DNA from: Sphingobacteriaceae bacterium
Lineage (GTDB): Bacteria > Bacteroidota > Bacteroidia > B-17B0 > Aurantibacillaceae
DNA length: 56,589 nucleotides
Reading direction: 5' to 3'
Assembly: GCA_947453445.1 (NCBI GenBank)
Contig: CANGGP010000016.1
Location: forward strand, 1-56,589
The position numbers were made by a program, and so were the translations under genes. The notes beneath the pieces were generated by a model that was given only the letters and a program-made list of their open reading frames with translations, was not told where the DNA came from and made no database searches. Positions 26,504-33,848 of this stretch are shown here, one piece after another (position 1 is the stretch's first letter; each line of letters begins with the position of its first letter).

Positions 26504-27382
26504 ATGCAACATACCAATCCATACAACGATGTGAAACTGGCACAATTTAAAATGTGGCTAAATGACATGGTCGATAAAAACGAAGGCAAATATTTTGAAG
26601 TGTATGTGGACGATGTAAAAATTGTACCACGCACCAACCGGGTGGATGCCATTGACGACCACAAAGTGTATTTAGATGAGCGCAGCGATACCGTTAAAAT
26701 ATTTACCTACAATACTGAAAACTCCAACCGCTACGAGCAGTTCACTTTCTTTATCGAAAAGAAGAAAACAAACGAAAATTCAGCTCAAACCATAGTTCAG
26801 GCGGTACAACCACAAGGTTTGTCAGGTCTCGAATTGGAAAACAAAATCAACGAGCGGTTAACTCAATCGCTGATGCAGGAAAGAGAACGTTGGCAAACGG
26901 ATCTTCTAAAACGAGATTATGACGCTTGTAAAAAACAACTCGCAGACGCAGAAGAATACATCGGTGACTTAGAAGAACACCTCAATAAGTTCAAAGGTAA
27001 AAAACTCCATTGGGGAGATGTGAACCTTGGGGATGTGGCTTCTGTAATAGTTGAAGGCATGGTGAAACGGAATCCGCATTGGGTGGCCAAATTGCCCGGT
27101 GGCGATGCACTTGCCGGATTAATTGCCAAAGAAAGTAACGGTGGTTCGGAATCGACAGAACCGGAAACGGAAATGGTGATCCGAAAGAAGTCCGCCTCAG
27201 AGGGCGAACTCAGCGATGAGATGAAAGCACAATTAGGATTTCTGAAACAACTGGAGTCACACTTTAGCCAAGATCAGTTGGATAAAATTATGCTCATCCT
27301 ACAATGCTTTGCAGAAGAACCAAAACACATTCAAACAGTATTCGATCTTTTAGAAATCAAAACAGAAAATGAAAAAGTTTAA
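26504..27382 (+). CDS. Coiled-coil element protein with helical C-terminal domain, 292 aa
   Basis: The N-terminal 95 residues are mixed alpha/beta (KYFEVYVDDVKIV, RYEQFTFFIEKKK). Residues about 110-180 form a clear coiled coil (LENKINERLTQSLMQERERW, CKKQLADAEEYIGDLEEHL). The rest is helical with an acidic linker. No membrane or signal segment is seen. Such proteins can serve as scaffold or length-controlling proteins. The next small gene starts inside its last codons. Confidence 0.65.
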   Translation: MQHTNPYNDVKLAQFKMWLNDMVDKNEGKYFEVYVDDVKIVPRTNRVDAIDDHKVYLDERSDTVKIFTYNTENSNRYEQFTFFIEKKKTNENSAQTIVQAVQPQGLSGLELENKINERLTQSLMQERERWQTDLLKRDYDACKKQLADAEEYIGDLEEHLNKFKGKKLHWGDVNLGDVASVIVEGMVKRNPHWVAKLPGGDALAGLIAKESNGGSESTEPETEMVIRKKSASEGELSDEMKAQLGFLKQLESHFSQDQLDKIMLILQCFAEEPKHIQTVFDLLEIKTENEKV

Positions 27383-27551
27383 TTACGACATCAGCATTGA
27401 GGCCGCTTCTGAAGCAGAGGCCGATGCAAAAATGAAAGCCCTGAGTGTGCTTGCCAAAAAACTCCAAACCAAAGAATTACTGAAACTGGCTGACATCGTT
27501 CAAAACGATCCTGTAAAGACTGCGATAGCTAAAAAAGCATTAGGCGTTTAA
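27369..27551 (+). CDS. Small helical element protein, 60 aa
   Basis: This 60-residue protein overlaps the end of the previous gene by 14 bases. It begins with a short strand (MKKFNYDISIEAAS) and continues as helices rich in Ala, Lys and Leu (AKMKALSVLAKKLQTKELLK). It has no membrane segment. The overlap on one side and the 1-base gap to the next ATG on the other argue for a real, translationally coupled gene. Function unknown. Confidence 0.6.
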   Translation: MKKFNYDISIEAASEAEADAKMKALSVLAKKLQTKELLKLADIVQNDPVKTAIAKKALGV

Positions 27552-27552
27552 A

Positions 27553-28230
27553 ATGGAAAAGAAAACCACCAATACAAATTTGTCAATAAGAGAGAAAGTG
27601 ATTTACTCTTTGATCGGGATCGGCATTCTTGGTGGTGGCATTTTTTATGGCAAAAAATTTGTGCAGAAGGGCATCTCCAATCGTGAAGAGAATAAATCTT
27701 TTGAAGATGGAACGCCGGCCACTATTGCCAAACAAATAAAAATGGCTTTTGAAAATGATGGTTGGCCGGGAACAGATGTGGTAAAGCTTCGCAGCAGTTT
27801 GACTGAGATACCAAGTAAAGAGGTTTTTCTTAAAGTCCAGGACTCCTATAAAAAGTTGTACAACGGCAATTTGATAGCGGAGATGAGTGATGAATTGCAG
27901 TCCACCGAATACAACGAGATGATGCAAATTATTGCAGCCAAACCATCAAAGAAAGGTGCGAAAGTAAGCGATCCTAATATCAAATATACCGCTTGGGCAA
28001 AACGACTGAAAGCGGCCTTCGATAAGGTTTACGGGTTTTTACCGGGAACAGATGGCGATGCAATAAAAGCGGTGCTTTCAGAAATCCCTTCTCAAAAGGC
28101 TTTCATTAATACTGGGATTGTTTTCAAGAAACTATATGGCACCAACGTCATGAACGATTTAAAAAGTGAAGGAGAGTTTGGGCAGTACAGTGAATGGATG
28201 AAAGTCATCACCTCGAAACCCAAAGGATAG
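27553..28230 (+). CDS. Membrane-anchored protein with two annexin-like repeats
   Basis: The 225-residue protein has an N-terminal membrane segment (IYSLIGIGILGGGIFYGKKF, about 17-36), then two copies of a roughly 75-residue repeat at 55-128 and 145-221. Each has helix - GTD - helix - L-x-E-I-P-S - Y-K-x-L-Y - helix - EY/QYxEMM: WPGTDVVKLRSSLTEIPS... and LPGTDGDAIKAVLSEIPS.... The GTD turn, the (Y/F)KKLY helix and the terminal helix are those of annexin repeats, which occur in some bacteria. The type II calcium loop (GxGT with downstream acidic cap) is not clearly conserved. A membrane-binding role on the particle or host envelope is possible. Confidence 0.6.
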   Translation: MEKKTTNTNLSIREKVIYSLIGIGILGGGIFYGKKFVQKGISNREENKSFEDGTPATIAKQIKMAFENDGWPGTDVVKLRSSLTEIPSKEVFLKVQDSYKKLYNGNLIAEMSDELQSTEYNEMMQIIAAKPSKKGAKVSDPNIKYTAWAKRLKAAFDKVYGFLPGTDGDAIKAVLSEIPSQKAFINTGIVFKKLYGTNVMNDLKSEGEFGQYSEWMKVITSKPKG

Positions 28231-28275
28231 GAAGAACAACACACGCAACGTCTTCTATCAAAAGGATGAAAGAAA

Positions 28276-28746
28276 ATGAATGTTTTAAAAACAATTAAAA
28301 TGAAAACGATCAGAGATATAAAATACATTGTGGTGCATTGCACCGCTACGCCACCCAACACCACAATTGAATCCATTAAACGATTTTGGAAAGAACAACG
28401 TGGTTGGGGAGATACACCGGGTTACCACTTTTTGATTGAACGCAATGGGACGATTGTTTCACTCTTGGATCTGGATAAAAACAGCTACGGGGTGTATCAT
28501 CACAACTCAAGCTGTGTAAGTCTTGCTTACATCGGAGGAGTTGATAAAGAAGGCAAGGCACTCGACAACCGCAGTGATGCACAAAAGCACGCCATGTTCA
28601 ATTTGATTGTGTCGCTAACCGAGAAATACCCAAAAGCAGAAGTATTAGGTCACCGAGATTTTGCGGGTGTAAAAAAAGCTTGTCCATGCTTTGATGTAAA
28701 ATCATGGTTAAAGAATTATGAACCGGATTTAGGAAAGGCGGCCTAA
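28276..28746 (+). CDS. T7-lysozyme-like N-acetylmuramoyl-L-alanine amidase (endolysin)
   Basis: The 156-residue protein matches zinc amidases of the T7 lysozyme type: IVVHCTATP (His21), GYHFLIERNG (Tyr50), VLGHRDFAGVKKACPCFD (His126, Lys134, Cys136). These correspond to T7 His17, Tyr46, His122, Lys128 and Cys130. A second ATG at 28300 gives MKTIRDIKY and could be the true start. It cleaves the amide bond between MurNAc and the stem peptide. It starts the lysis block of the element and overlaps the next gene by one base (TAATG). Confidence 0.93.
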   Translation: MNVLKTIKMKTIRDIKYIVVHCTATPPNTTIESIKRFWKEQRGWGDTPGYHFLIERNGTIVSLLDLDKNSYGVYHHNSSCVSLAYIGGVDKEGKALDNRSDAQKHAMFNLIVSLTEKYPKAEVLGHRDFAGVKKACPCFDVKSWLKNYEPDLGKAA

Positions 28747-29471
28747 TGCTACTGAACAAGCTTAGAGGGATACTGCGAAGTAAGGGGTATGAACTTTATA
28801 CAAAGCCAAACGAATTAAATATTGTGGGCATTAGGTCAACAACGACAGCCTCCAACCGCTTTGATGATGAGATTCATGTTTTTTACAAAGTAGCTCCCTT
28901 AAAATGGTTCTACCATGTCTACAAGGCCACTACTGATCCGGGAACGTTTTGGTTGAAGAATCCGATGCAGCCGCAGGGCACTGCGATATTGGCGCAGGGT
29001 CAATACAAAGATGCCTATCGCATTGGAATGCATCAGAGCAAATACAAAGCCTTGGTGCAAGCGAAACCAATCTTTGTAATGCGAGATTACGACAGAACCG
29101 CCAAGCTTGATTTTAGAAACGGCAAAAAGAGTAAAGGCTTGTATGGAATTAACATCCATCGAGCCAGTCTCAGCGGAACAACTAAAACGGTGGACAAATA
29201 CTCGGCAGGCTGTCAGGTTTTTGCAAACATCAAAGACTTCAATGAATTCATGAGTTTATGTGAAAAGCACAAATCCTTATACGGAAACAGTTTCACTTAC
29301 ACACTCATCGATTTCAGAGCAGTCAAACGACAAAGTTTCAAACGCTGGACGATTGGCACAGTTTCGGTGGCTTTGGGATTAACCGCCCTGTGGGGTCTCT
29401 TAAAACGTAAAAGAAAAAACAAAAATGAAGAATCAATTCTTAGCCGCCTTAGTGCAATTACTAAAAGATAA
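28746..29471 (+). CDS. L,D-transpeptidase/murein-peptidase-like protein with C-terminal membrane anchor
   Basis: The 241-residue protein carries a motif of the YkuD kind: GINIHRA (His138) then, 14 residues on, SAGCQVFAN (Ser153-Cys156). This follows the HX14-17[S/T]xGC arrangement with Ala in place of the usual His before Gly. Around it are GLYGINIHRAS and FTYTLIDFRAV. A membrane segment (about 201-219) and a basic tail end the protein. It could be a second wall enzyme (endopeptidase-like) in the lysis block or a virion-borne muralytic protein. The predicted Cys nucleophile and His base are both present. Confidence 0.62.
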   Translation: MLLNKLRGILRSKGYELYTKPNELNIVGIRSTTTASNRFDDEIHVFYKVAPLKWFYHVYKATTDPGTFWLKNPMQPQGTAILAQGQYKDAYRIGMHQSKYKALVQAKPIFVMRDYDRTAKLDFRNGKKSKGLYGINIHRASLSGTTKTVDKYSAGCQVFANIKDFNEFMSLCEKHKSLYGNSFTYTLIDFRAVKRQSFKRWTIGTVSVALGLTALWGLLKRKRKNKNEESILSRLSAITKR

Positions 29472-29664
29472 AAACGGAAACCACAGCCTCCGGGAAGTAG
29501 CCACAGCCATTTTTGTCTTGGTGCTTTTGGTGAGTTGGGTTGCCGAGCAGTTCTTTGACAAACAAATGCCGGAGTATATGTTCTACGCCTTTGTAAGCTT
29601 GGTGGGCGCAGGCTGCTTCGGGTACTCGATTGAAAGAAAAACAACAATTAAGGATAAAAACTAA
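29425..29664 (+). CDS. Holin-like small membrane protein
   Basis: The 79-residue protein overlaps the preceding gene by 47 bases. It has a charged N-terminus, two hydrophobic segments (REVATAIFVLVLLVSWVAEQ and MFYAFVSLVGAGCFGYSI) and a highly basic C-terminus (ERKTTIKDKN). This two-pass layout between a lysin block and a spanin-like gene is typical of phage holins. Sequence alone cannot prove holin activity. Confidence 0.6.
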   Translation: MKNQFLAALVQLLKDKNGNHSLREVATAIFVLVLLVSWVAEQFFDKQMPEYMFYAFVSLVGAGCFGYSIERKTTIKDKN

Positions 29665-29668
29665 AACA

Positions 29669-30274
29669 ATGAAACAACTATTTCTCGCCTTTACCATAGG
29701 CTTCATCCTTTGCTTTTTGGGATTTAAAACCTGTCAGGATTCCCCACCTAAAAATAACTTAAAGGAAATACGACAGTCGATAAAGGTCTCCGAAAAGCAA
29801 GCAAAGCAAATCGATCAAGATTATTCAAAAGCAAAAAAGGAGTTTTTGAAAGTGGCCGATTCGCTCAAGGATGAAAATAAAAAACTCAGTACTCAACTAT
29901 CTACCAGTCGATCCTTATTAAGGAAACAGCAATTGATCGTTCAAAAACAATTGCCCTGCGATACACTGCGAAAAGAAACGCTGGTGCTGAGTAGCTTAAG
30001 TAAATGGCAGGATAGTCTCTGCGACCTTTCCATTCATTGCTTGCAAGAAGGCATAGCCATTAGGGATTCACAGCTTGTAATGTGCGACCGAAGTTATGCC
30101 TCGATGTATAATCTACAAAAAGAAAATCAACTCCGGGAAATACAATTGAGCGAAGATCTTAAGACGGCATTAAAGTCGATCAAGAAAAAACGATTTGAAA
30201 ACCGGATGCTTTCTGTAGGATGGATGATCATGGCAGGTTTAACAACAAGCCTATTAATAAAAACGCAACAGTAA
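29669..30274 (+). CDS. Spanin-like coiled-coil membrane protein
   Basis: I choose the ATG at 29669 (MKQLFLAFTIGFILCFLGFK), which gives an N-terminal membrane segment; an upstream in-frame start would overlap the holin-like gene. The 201-residue protein has a long periplasmic-type coiled coil (EIRQSIKVSEKQAKQIDQDY..., SLKDENKKLSTQLSTSRSLL) and a second hydrophobic segment near the end (SVGWMIMAGLTTSLLI). It follows the holin-like gene directly. Inner-membrane spanins connect the inner and outer membranes in lysis of Gram-negative hosts. The second membrane segment is unusual for them. Confidence 0.55.
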   Translation: MKQLFLAFTIGFILCFLGFKTCQDSPPKNNLKEIRQSIKVSEKQAKQIDQDYSKAKKEFLKVADSLKDENKKLSTQLSTSRSLLRKQQLIVQKQLPCDTLRKETLVLSSLSKWQDSLCDLSIHCLQEGIAIRDSQLVMCDRSYASMYNLQKENQLREIQLSEDLKTALKSIKKKRFENRMLSVGWMIMAGLTTSLLIKTQQ

Positions 30275-30275
30275 G

Positions 30276-30449
30276 ATGAAGGAAAAGACCATCATTTCGA
30301 CCGCAACACTTGCAACCTCTTTGCTGATGTATTTCTATGCCAAAACTGTACAAAAGGACGCTGTTCCGTATGTAATGATAGGAGGCTTTATGGGAGCCAT
30401 CATTGGAGAGAGTATTATCGAATTTATAAACAAAAACAAAAAACAATAA
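30276..30449 (+). CDS. Tiny two-segment membrane protein, 57 aa
   Basis: An ATG at 30276, one base after the preceding stop, opens a 57-residue frame (MKEKTIISTATLATSLLMYF... ending NKNKKQ). It has two hydrophobic stretches (about 6-20 and 31-48, PYVMIGGFMGAIIGESI) with lysine-rich ends. The next ATG lies 2 bases after its stop. The tight packing and amphipathic layout support a real gene, probably another small virion or lysis membrane protein. Confidence 0.65.
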   Translation: MKEKTIISTATLATSLLMYFYAKTVQKDAVPYVMIGGFMGAIIGESIIEFINKNKKQ

Positions 30450-30451
30450 TT

Positions 30452-31003
30452 ATGGCAGTAACAATTGAAAACAATGGAGCAAACCTAAAGGTGACTGAAA
30501 ACGGGCTTTCCCGTTACATCTTTAAAGAACAAATTCGTGAGATTGAAGTCGTGCGAGGAACCATCATCCGCATTGATCTCGGACAAGGAGCATTGAGAAA
30601 TCTCTTTGTTGATCAAGCCAATGTGACCACCCCGGTATCGAGTTCAGTAACGGATCTGAGAGATCAAATCATTGCCATGCTGGAGCCTGCTGCAAATAAC
30701 AGTAATGCTAACGAAGCATTGGAACTTGCAGCCCTCAATGGTATTTCTACACTGGTAGATGGTCTAAAAACCAAAGTGGATTCTTTGGACAACAAGATTT
30801 TCTACGAACCAAAAATTGTGGATGAAAGCGATGTAAACATGGTGTACAATGGCTACGCCTTACCGGGAGCCCTTCCTGAACAAGCTGTGTGGGCAATTCA
30901 AAAGGTGAGTTTCCGTGATGGATTATACACCTATGAGTGGGCTGGTGGCAACAAGAACTTTGATAAAAAATGGTCTGACAGAAACTTATTGAGTTTCAGC
31001 TAA
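30452..31003 (+). CDS. Uncharacterised element protein, possible fibre or attachment protein
   Basis: The 183-residue protein begins with beta strands (AVTIENNGANLKVTENGLSR, REIEVVRGTIIRIDLGQG), passes through a helical part (about 80-115, EALELAALNGISTLVDGLKT) and ends with YTYEWAGGNKNFDKKWSDRN. It has no signal or membrane segment. No family recognised. The beta start, helical stalk-like part and compact C-terminus would fit a short fibre or tail-spike-like adhesin, but this rests on shape alone. The Dam methylase gene begins 3 bases after its stop. Confidence 0.55.
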   Translation: MAVTIENNGANLKVTENGLSRYIFKEQIREIEVVRGTIIRIDLGQGALRNLFVDQANVTTPVSSSVTDLRDQIIAMLEPAANNSNANEALELAALNGISTLVDGLKTKVDSLDNKIFYEPKIVDESDVNMVYNGYALPGALPEQAVWAIQKVSFRDGLYTYEWAGGNKNFDKKWSDRNLLSFS

Positions 31004-31006
31004 ACC

Positions 31007-31879
31007 ATGAAGACACCAATCACATATTACGGTGGGAAACAAACCCTTCTTAAATACCTGTTACCATTGATTCCCGCACACCGTTTATATTGTGAACCCT
31101 TCTTTGGGGGTGGCGCTGTTTTCTTTGCAAAACCAAAATCGGAAGTAGAAGTGATTAATGATATCAATGGAGAGATTGTAAATTTCTTCAAAGTCCTGAA
31201 ATCAAACTTCCCGGAATTGCAAAAGGAAATCAGAGCCACCCTTCATAGTAGGGAACTCTATAAAAAAGCAATGGTGGTGTATGCACACCCGGATTTGTTT
31301 TCGGATGTAAAAAGAGCTTGGGCTCTTTGGGTACTCACCAACCAAGGCTTTGCAGGGATGATTGGCTCTTGGGGATTTGGAAAAGATGATTCAAAAGAAG
31401 CATCCTTAGCAGTTAAGAGAGAAAACTTTACAAAAGACTACGAAGACCGGCTCGTAAAAGTGCAGGTCGAAAATAATAACGCAATTAAAGTAATACAACG
31501 CTGCGATGACAAAGAAACATTTATCTATGCCGATCCGCCGTACATTGGTTCGGATCAGGGGCATTACAAGGGCTATTCAGAAAACGATTACAGAGAACTA
31601 CTCGATGCACTGGCCAAGGTGAAGGGAAACTTTTTATTGAGTTCTTACCCTTCAAAAGTATTGCAGACATACATCAAGAAGTACAAATGGCGAGTTCAGA
31701 AAGTCACTAAGAGTGTGGCTGTAACAAAGCACACCGACAAAGTGAAGACGGAAATGATTGTGATGAATTATGATCCTGCAAAAATAAAATCCTTTCAACA
31801 TAGCCTTAACACCAAAGACAAGAGAGAACTCCAGACTCTGACTAAACAACTTCGCCAATTAAAATTCAAAGCAAAATGA
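31007..31879 (+). CDS. Dam-type (D12 class) DNA adenine N6-methyltransferase
   Basis: The 290-residue protein has the class D12 order of motifs: TPITYYGGKQTLLKYLLPLI (motif X-like start), CEPFFGGGAVFFAKP (motif I, SAM binding), EVINDINGEIVNFF and YADPPYIGSD (motif IV, DPPY). It methylates adenine N6, in GATC or another short site. In viruses such enzymes protect genomes from host restriction, which is pertinent next to the McrBC/methylase operon. The ATPase gene overlaps its stop by 4 bases (ATGA). Confidence 0.93.
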   Translation: MKTPITYYGGKQTLLKYLLPLIPAHRLYCEPFFGGGAVFFAKPKSEVEVINDINGEIVNFFKVLKSNFPELQKEIRATLHSRELYKKAMVVYAHPDLFSDVKRAWALWVLTNQGFAGMIGSWGFGKDDSKEASLAVKRENFTKDYEDRLVKVQVENNNAIKVIQRCDDKETFIYADPPYIGSDQGHYKGYSENDYRELLDALAKVKGNFLLSSYPSKVLQTYIKKYKWRVQKVTKSVAVTKHTDKVKTEMIVMNYDPAKIKSFQHSLNTKDKRELQTLTKQLRQLKFKAK

Positions 31880-33711
31880 GAATCACAACTAAGAATTATT
31901 TTAAAGCCATTAATGAAGTAGGCTTTGAAAACCTCCCAGACGTTTTACAACGATCTCACACCATCATTGATGACAGGACACAGCACGGCAAGGACTGGGG
32001 GATTTATGAAAAGGATGCAGACGTAAAAAGAGCGTTTGATTTGGGCTTTGAAAAGTTGGAGGAGTTTATTGATCGCAAGGAAGATCTGTCGGGCTTGGAT
32101 AGCAATCCAATAATTGAAAGAGCAAAACAAGATGCGGCAGGGTATAAAAATCTACCACTCGAAAAATTAAAAATGATTTACCGTTTGGAATTAGATGCTG
32201 AGTTGGAAGATGGTCTAACCGCAGAGATTGCGATTCGCAAACCGGCATTAGAGAAGGCCATAGCAGAGAAAGAAGGCAGAGAGACACCGGATAAGCATGT
32301 GTCGCCTTTGGAACAGAAGTTGATCAAACGATTTTTATTATTGACCGGCAAAACACATCAGAAAAAAGAAATTGAGGGATTTCTAAAAGATGTGCTGGCT
32401 GCCATTAAGAACGATGAGTTTGAGAATTCTGTTTTGTCGAAGGAAATACTGTTTGTGAAAAGCAAGTTGATTCCATTAGTTAAATCGATGGGAAAAAGCG
32501 TTAAGATTGAACTGTCAACGGACACTAAAAAGAAACTCCAGTTAGCCTTGAACAAGGCGAATGCGAAGCCCAAAGTAAAAAAGACACTTGATGGAATTGA
32601 ACCGGAAGTCGCCCAAGAAAACAAACCCAGTCAGAATTTAATGAACAGCATTGATTTTGCGAAGCTGCATTTTAATTCTATCGGCTTCACCGGAAAGTGG
32701 TTTGATTTGATCGGAGACCCAAGTCCAGGATTCACAGCGATGGTCTTTGGAAGACCGAAGATGGGGAAGTCCTATCTCTGTGTTGATCTTGCAGGATACT
32801 TAGCTCGTAATCATGGAACCGTTCTATATGTTGCAAATGAAGAGAAGTTAGATGCTACCCTCCAAATGAAACTCAACGACAAAGAGGTGAAACATGAGAA
32901 TTTATTTGTAAGCGATTATTTGCCGGAAGACCTGAGTAAGTATCAGTTTATCATTTTAGATAGCGTGAACAAATTGGGTTTAAGTCCTAAAGACTTGGAA
33001 AACATGAAAAAGAAGAACCCCGGCAAATCCTTCATCTTTGTTTTTCAAACAACCAAAGATGGAAAATTCAAAGGAGCGAATGCCTATCAGCACGATGTGG
33101 ATGTGGTGATCGAAGTGCCTGAGAGAGGAAGAGCCACCCAATTTGGAAGGTTCAATCAGGGAGGAGAGATTGCCATTTTCGAGGATGTTCCGGTCGGAGA
33201 GACCGAAGAGTTAAATGGGATCAGAAAGCCTAAAAAGAACTTGGAAGTTCCAAAAAATGTATCGAACGTAGCTACCATGAAAAAGAAAACCTCTGAAAAC
33301 AAGGACTGGACTGAGTCGCAGCACTTGAACGCTTCGGACAGGCGTGATTTAAAATTAGTCAAGGAATATTACGATGCAGGTAAATTCATGGAAGCAATGA
33401 GTTATGCTTCTCGATTAGAGACCATTGTCCGAGAAGAAATTCCACCGAAAATTTGGAAAGAGATCGGTGGTGAACTCACTCCGGCAGGAAAAGAACGCCT
33501 CATGTCGAAGGACTATGAAAACCGTGCGGATGAAATTAACCCAAGGTTTATTTTTAGCACCGTTGCAACGGCTTTACTCGTTGAGGCCTTACGGGGCGAC
33601 TTTGATTTAAAAGCCCTTGTGAGGCGAGAATTAGCCAACAGAGGGCTAAATGCAGCCGGGGATTGGGTTGGCTTTGACAAAGCGGCTCAGATTCATAAAA
33701 TAAAGAAGTAA
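31876..33711 (+). CDS. RadA/RecA-like ATPase with extra N- and C-terminal domains, 611 aa
   Basis: The N-terminal 240 residues are helical and charged and start RITTKNYFKAINEVGFENLP. A RecA-like core occupies about 255-440: Walker A FGRPKMGKS (291-299), LYVANEEK, Walker B FIILDSVNK (358-366), QTTKDGKFKGANAYQHDVDV (RadA-like KxGxxxGxxxxxH pattern) and GRFNQGGEIAIF. This matches RadA/DnaB-like ATPases more than HerA/FtsK or terminase. The C-terminal domain (about 475-611) is helical. It probably works in DNA replication or recombination of the element; use as a packaging motor is less likely. It is the last gene before the hairpin at 33732. Confidence 0.75.
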   Translation: MRITTKNYFKAINEVGFENLPDVLQRSHTIIDDRTQHGKDWGIYEKDADVKRAFDLGFEKLEEFIDRKEDLSGLDSNPIIERAKQDAAGYKNLPLEKLKMIYRLELDAELEDGLTAEIAIRKPALEKAIAEKEGRETPDKHVSPLEQKLIKRFLLLTGKTHQKKEIEGFLKDVLAAIKNDEFENSVLSKEILFVKSKLIPLVKSMGKSVKIELSTDTKKKLQLALNKANAKPKVKKTLDGIEPEVAQENKPSQNLMNSIDFAKLHFNSIGFTGKWFDLIGDPSPGFTAMVFGRPKMGKSYLCVDLAGYLARNHGTVLYVANEEKLDATLQMKLNDKEVKHENLFVSDYLPEDLSKYQFIILDSVNKLGLSPKDLENMKKKNPGKSFIFVFQTTKDGKFKGANAYQHDVDVVIEVPERGRATQFGRFNQGGEIAIFEDVPVGETEELNGIRKPKKNLEVPKNVSNVATMKKKTSENKDWTESQHLNASDRRDLKLVKEYYDAGKFMEAMSYASRLETIVREEIPPKIWKEIGGELTPAGKERLMSKDYENRADEINPRFIFSTVATALLVEALRGDFDLKALVRRELANRGLNAAGDWVGFDKAAQIHKIKK

Positions 33712-33713
33712 GT

Positions 33714-33758
33714 CCTAAATTTTAGGCAAAGCAAAGGCGGAGTATTTCTTCGCCTTTG
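33714..33758 (+). terminator. Hairpins closing the element operon
   Basis: CAAAGGCG (33732-33739) and CGCCTTTG (33751-33758) pair perfectly over 8 bp with an 11-base loop. A small near-palindrome (CCTAAATTTTAGG, 33714-33726) sits just before it, right after the ATPase stop. A T-run is weak, as is common in Bacteroidota terminators. It ends the long plus-strand transcript of the virus-like element. Confidence 0.55.
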
Positions 33759-33808
33759 GTCGTTCTTTGAAATGTTGATTCATAGTCAATTTTAGACGGG
33801 TACACTAA

Positions 33809-33829
33809 TTCTAAATTTCTTCTAAATTC
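33809..33829. promoter_or_regulatory. Tandem 11-bp direct repeat, probable response-regulator site 1
   Basis: TTCTAAATTTC (33809-33819) is repeated as TTCTAAATTC at 33820-33829, an 11-base period. The identical arrangement lies at 35783-35802. A -7-like TAACTTAG begins 16 bases after the second repeat (33836-33843), so transcription would start at or just before the ATG at 33849. OmpR/PhoB-family regulators bind such 11-base direct repeats upstream of the core promoter. The regulator encoded immediately downstream is the obvious candidate, giving autoregulation. Confidence 0.65.
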
Positions 33830-33848
33830 AATTGTTAACTTAGCACTA

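Larger units (their letters stand above)
18790..33711 (+). mobile_element. Candidate tailless virus-like integrated element
   Basis: A 14.9-kb run of about 24 plus-strand genes contains a regulator, small HTH proteins, many small membrane proteins, three beta-rich capsid candidates, a complete-looking lysis cassette (amidase, L,D-transpeptidase-like protein, holin-like, spanin-like), a Dam methylase and a RadA-like ATPase. There are no recognisable tail, portal, terminase, integrase or conjugation genes. The size and the abundance of membrane-anchored proteins recall membrane-containing icosahedral viruses (PM2-, PRD1- or sphaerolipovirus-like). The boundaries are inferred from gene direction and the hairpin at 33732. 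I found no convincing flanking direct repeats by eye. A domesticated particle or an episome-derived element is the alternative. Confidence 0.5.

Noticed and set aside
18587-33848. Attachment-site direct repeats bounding the virus-like element
   Set aside because: I compared the flanks by eye and found no convincing long direct repeat; the boundaries remain set by gene content only.
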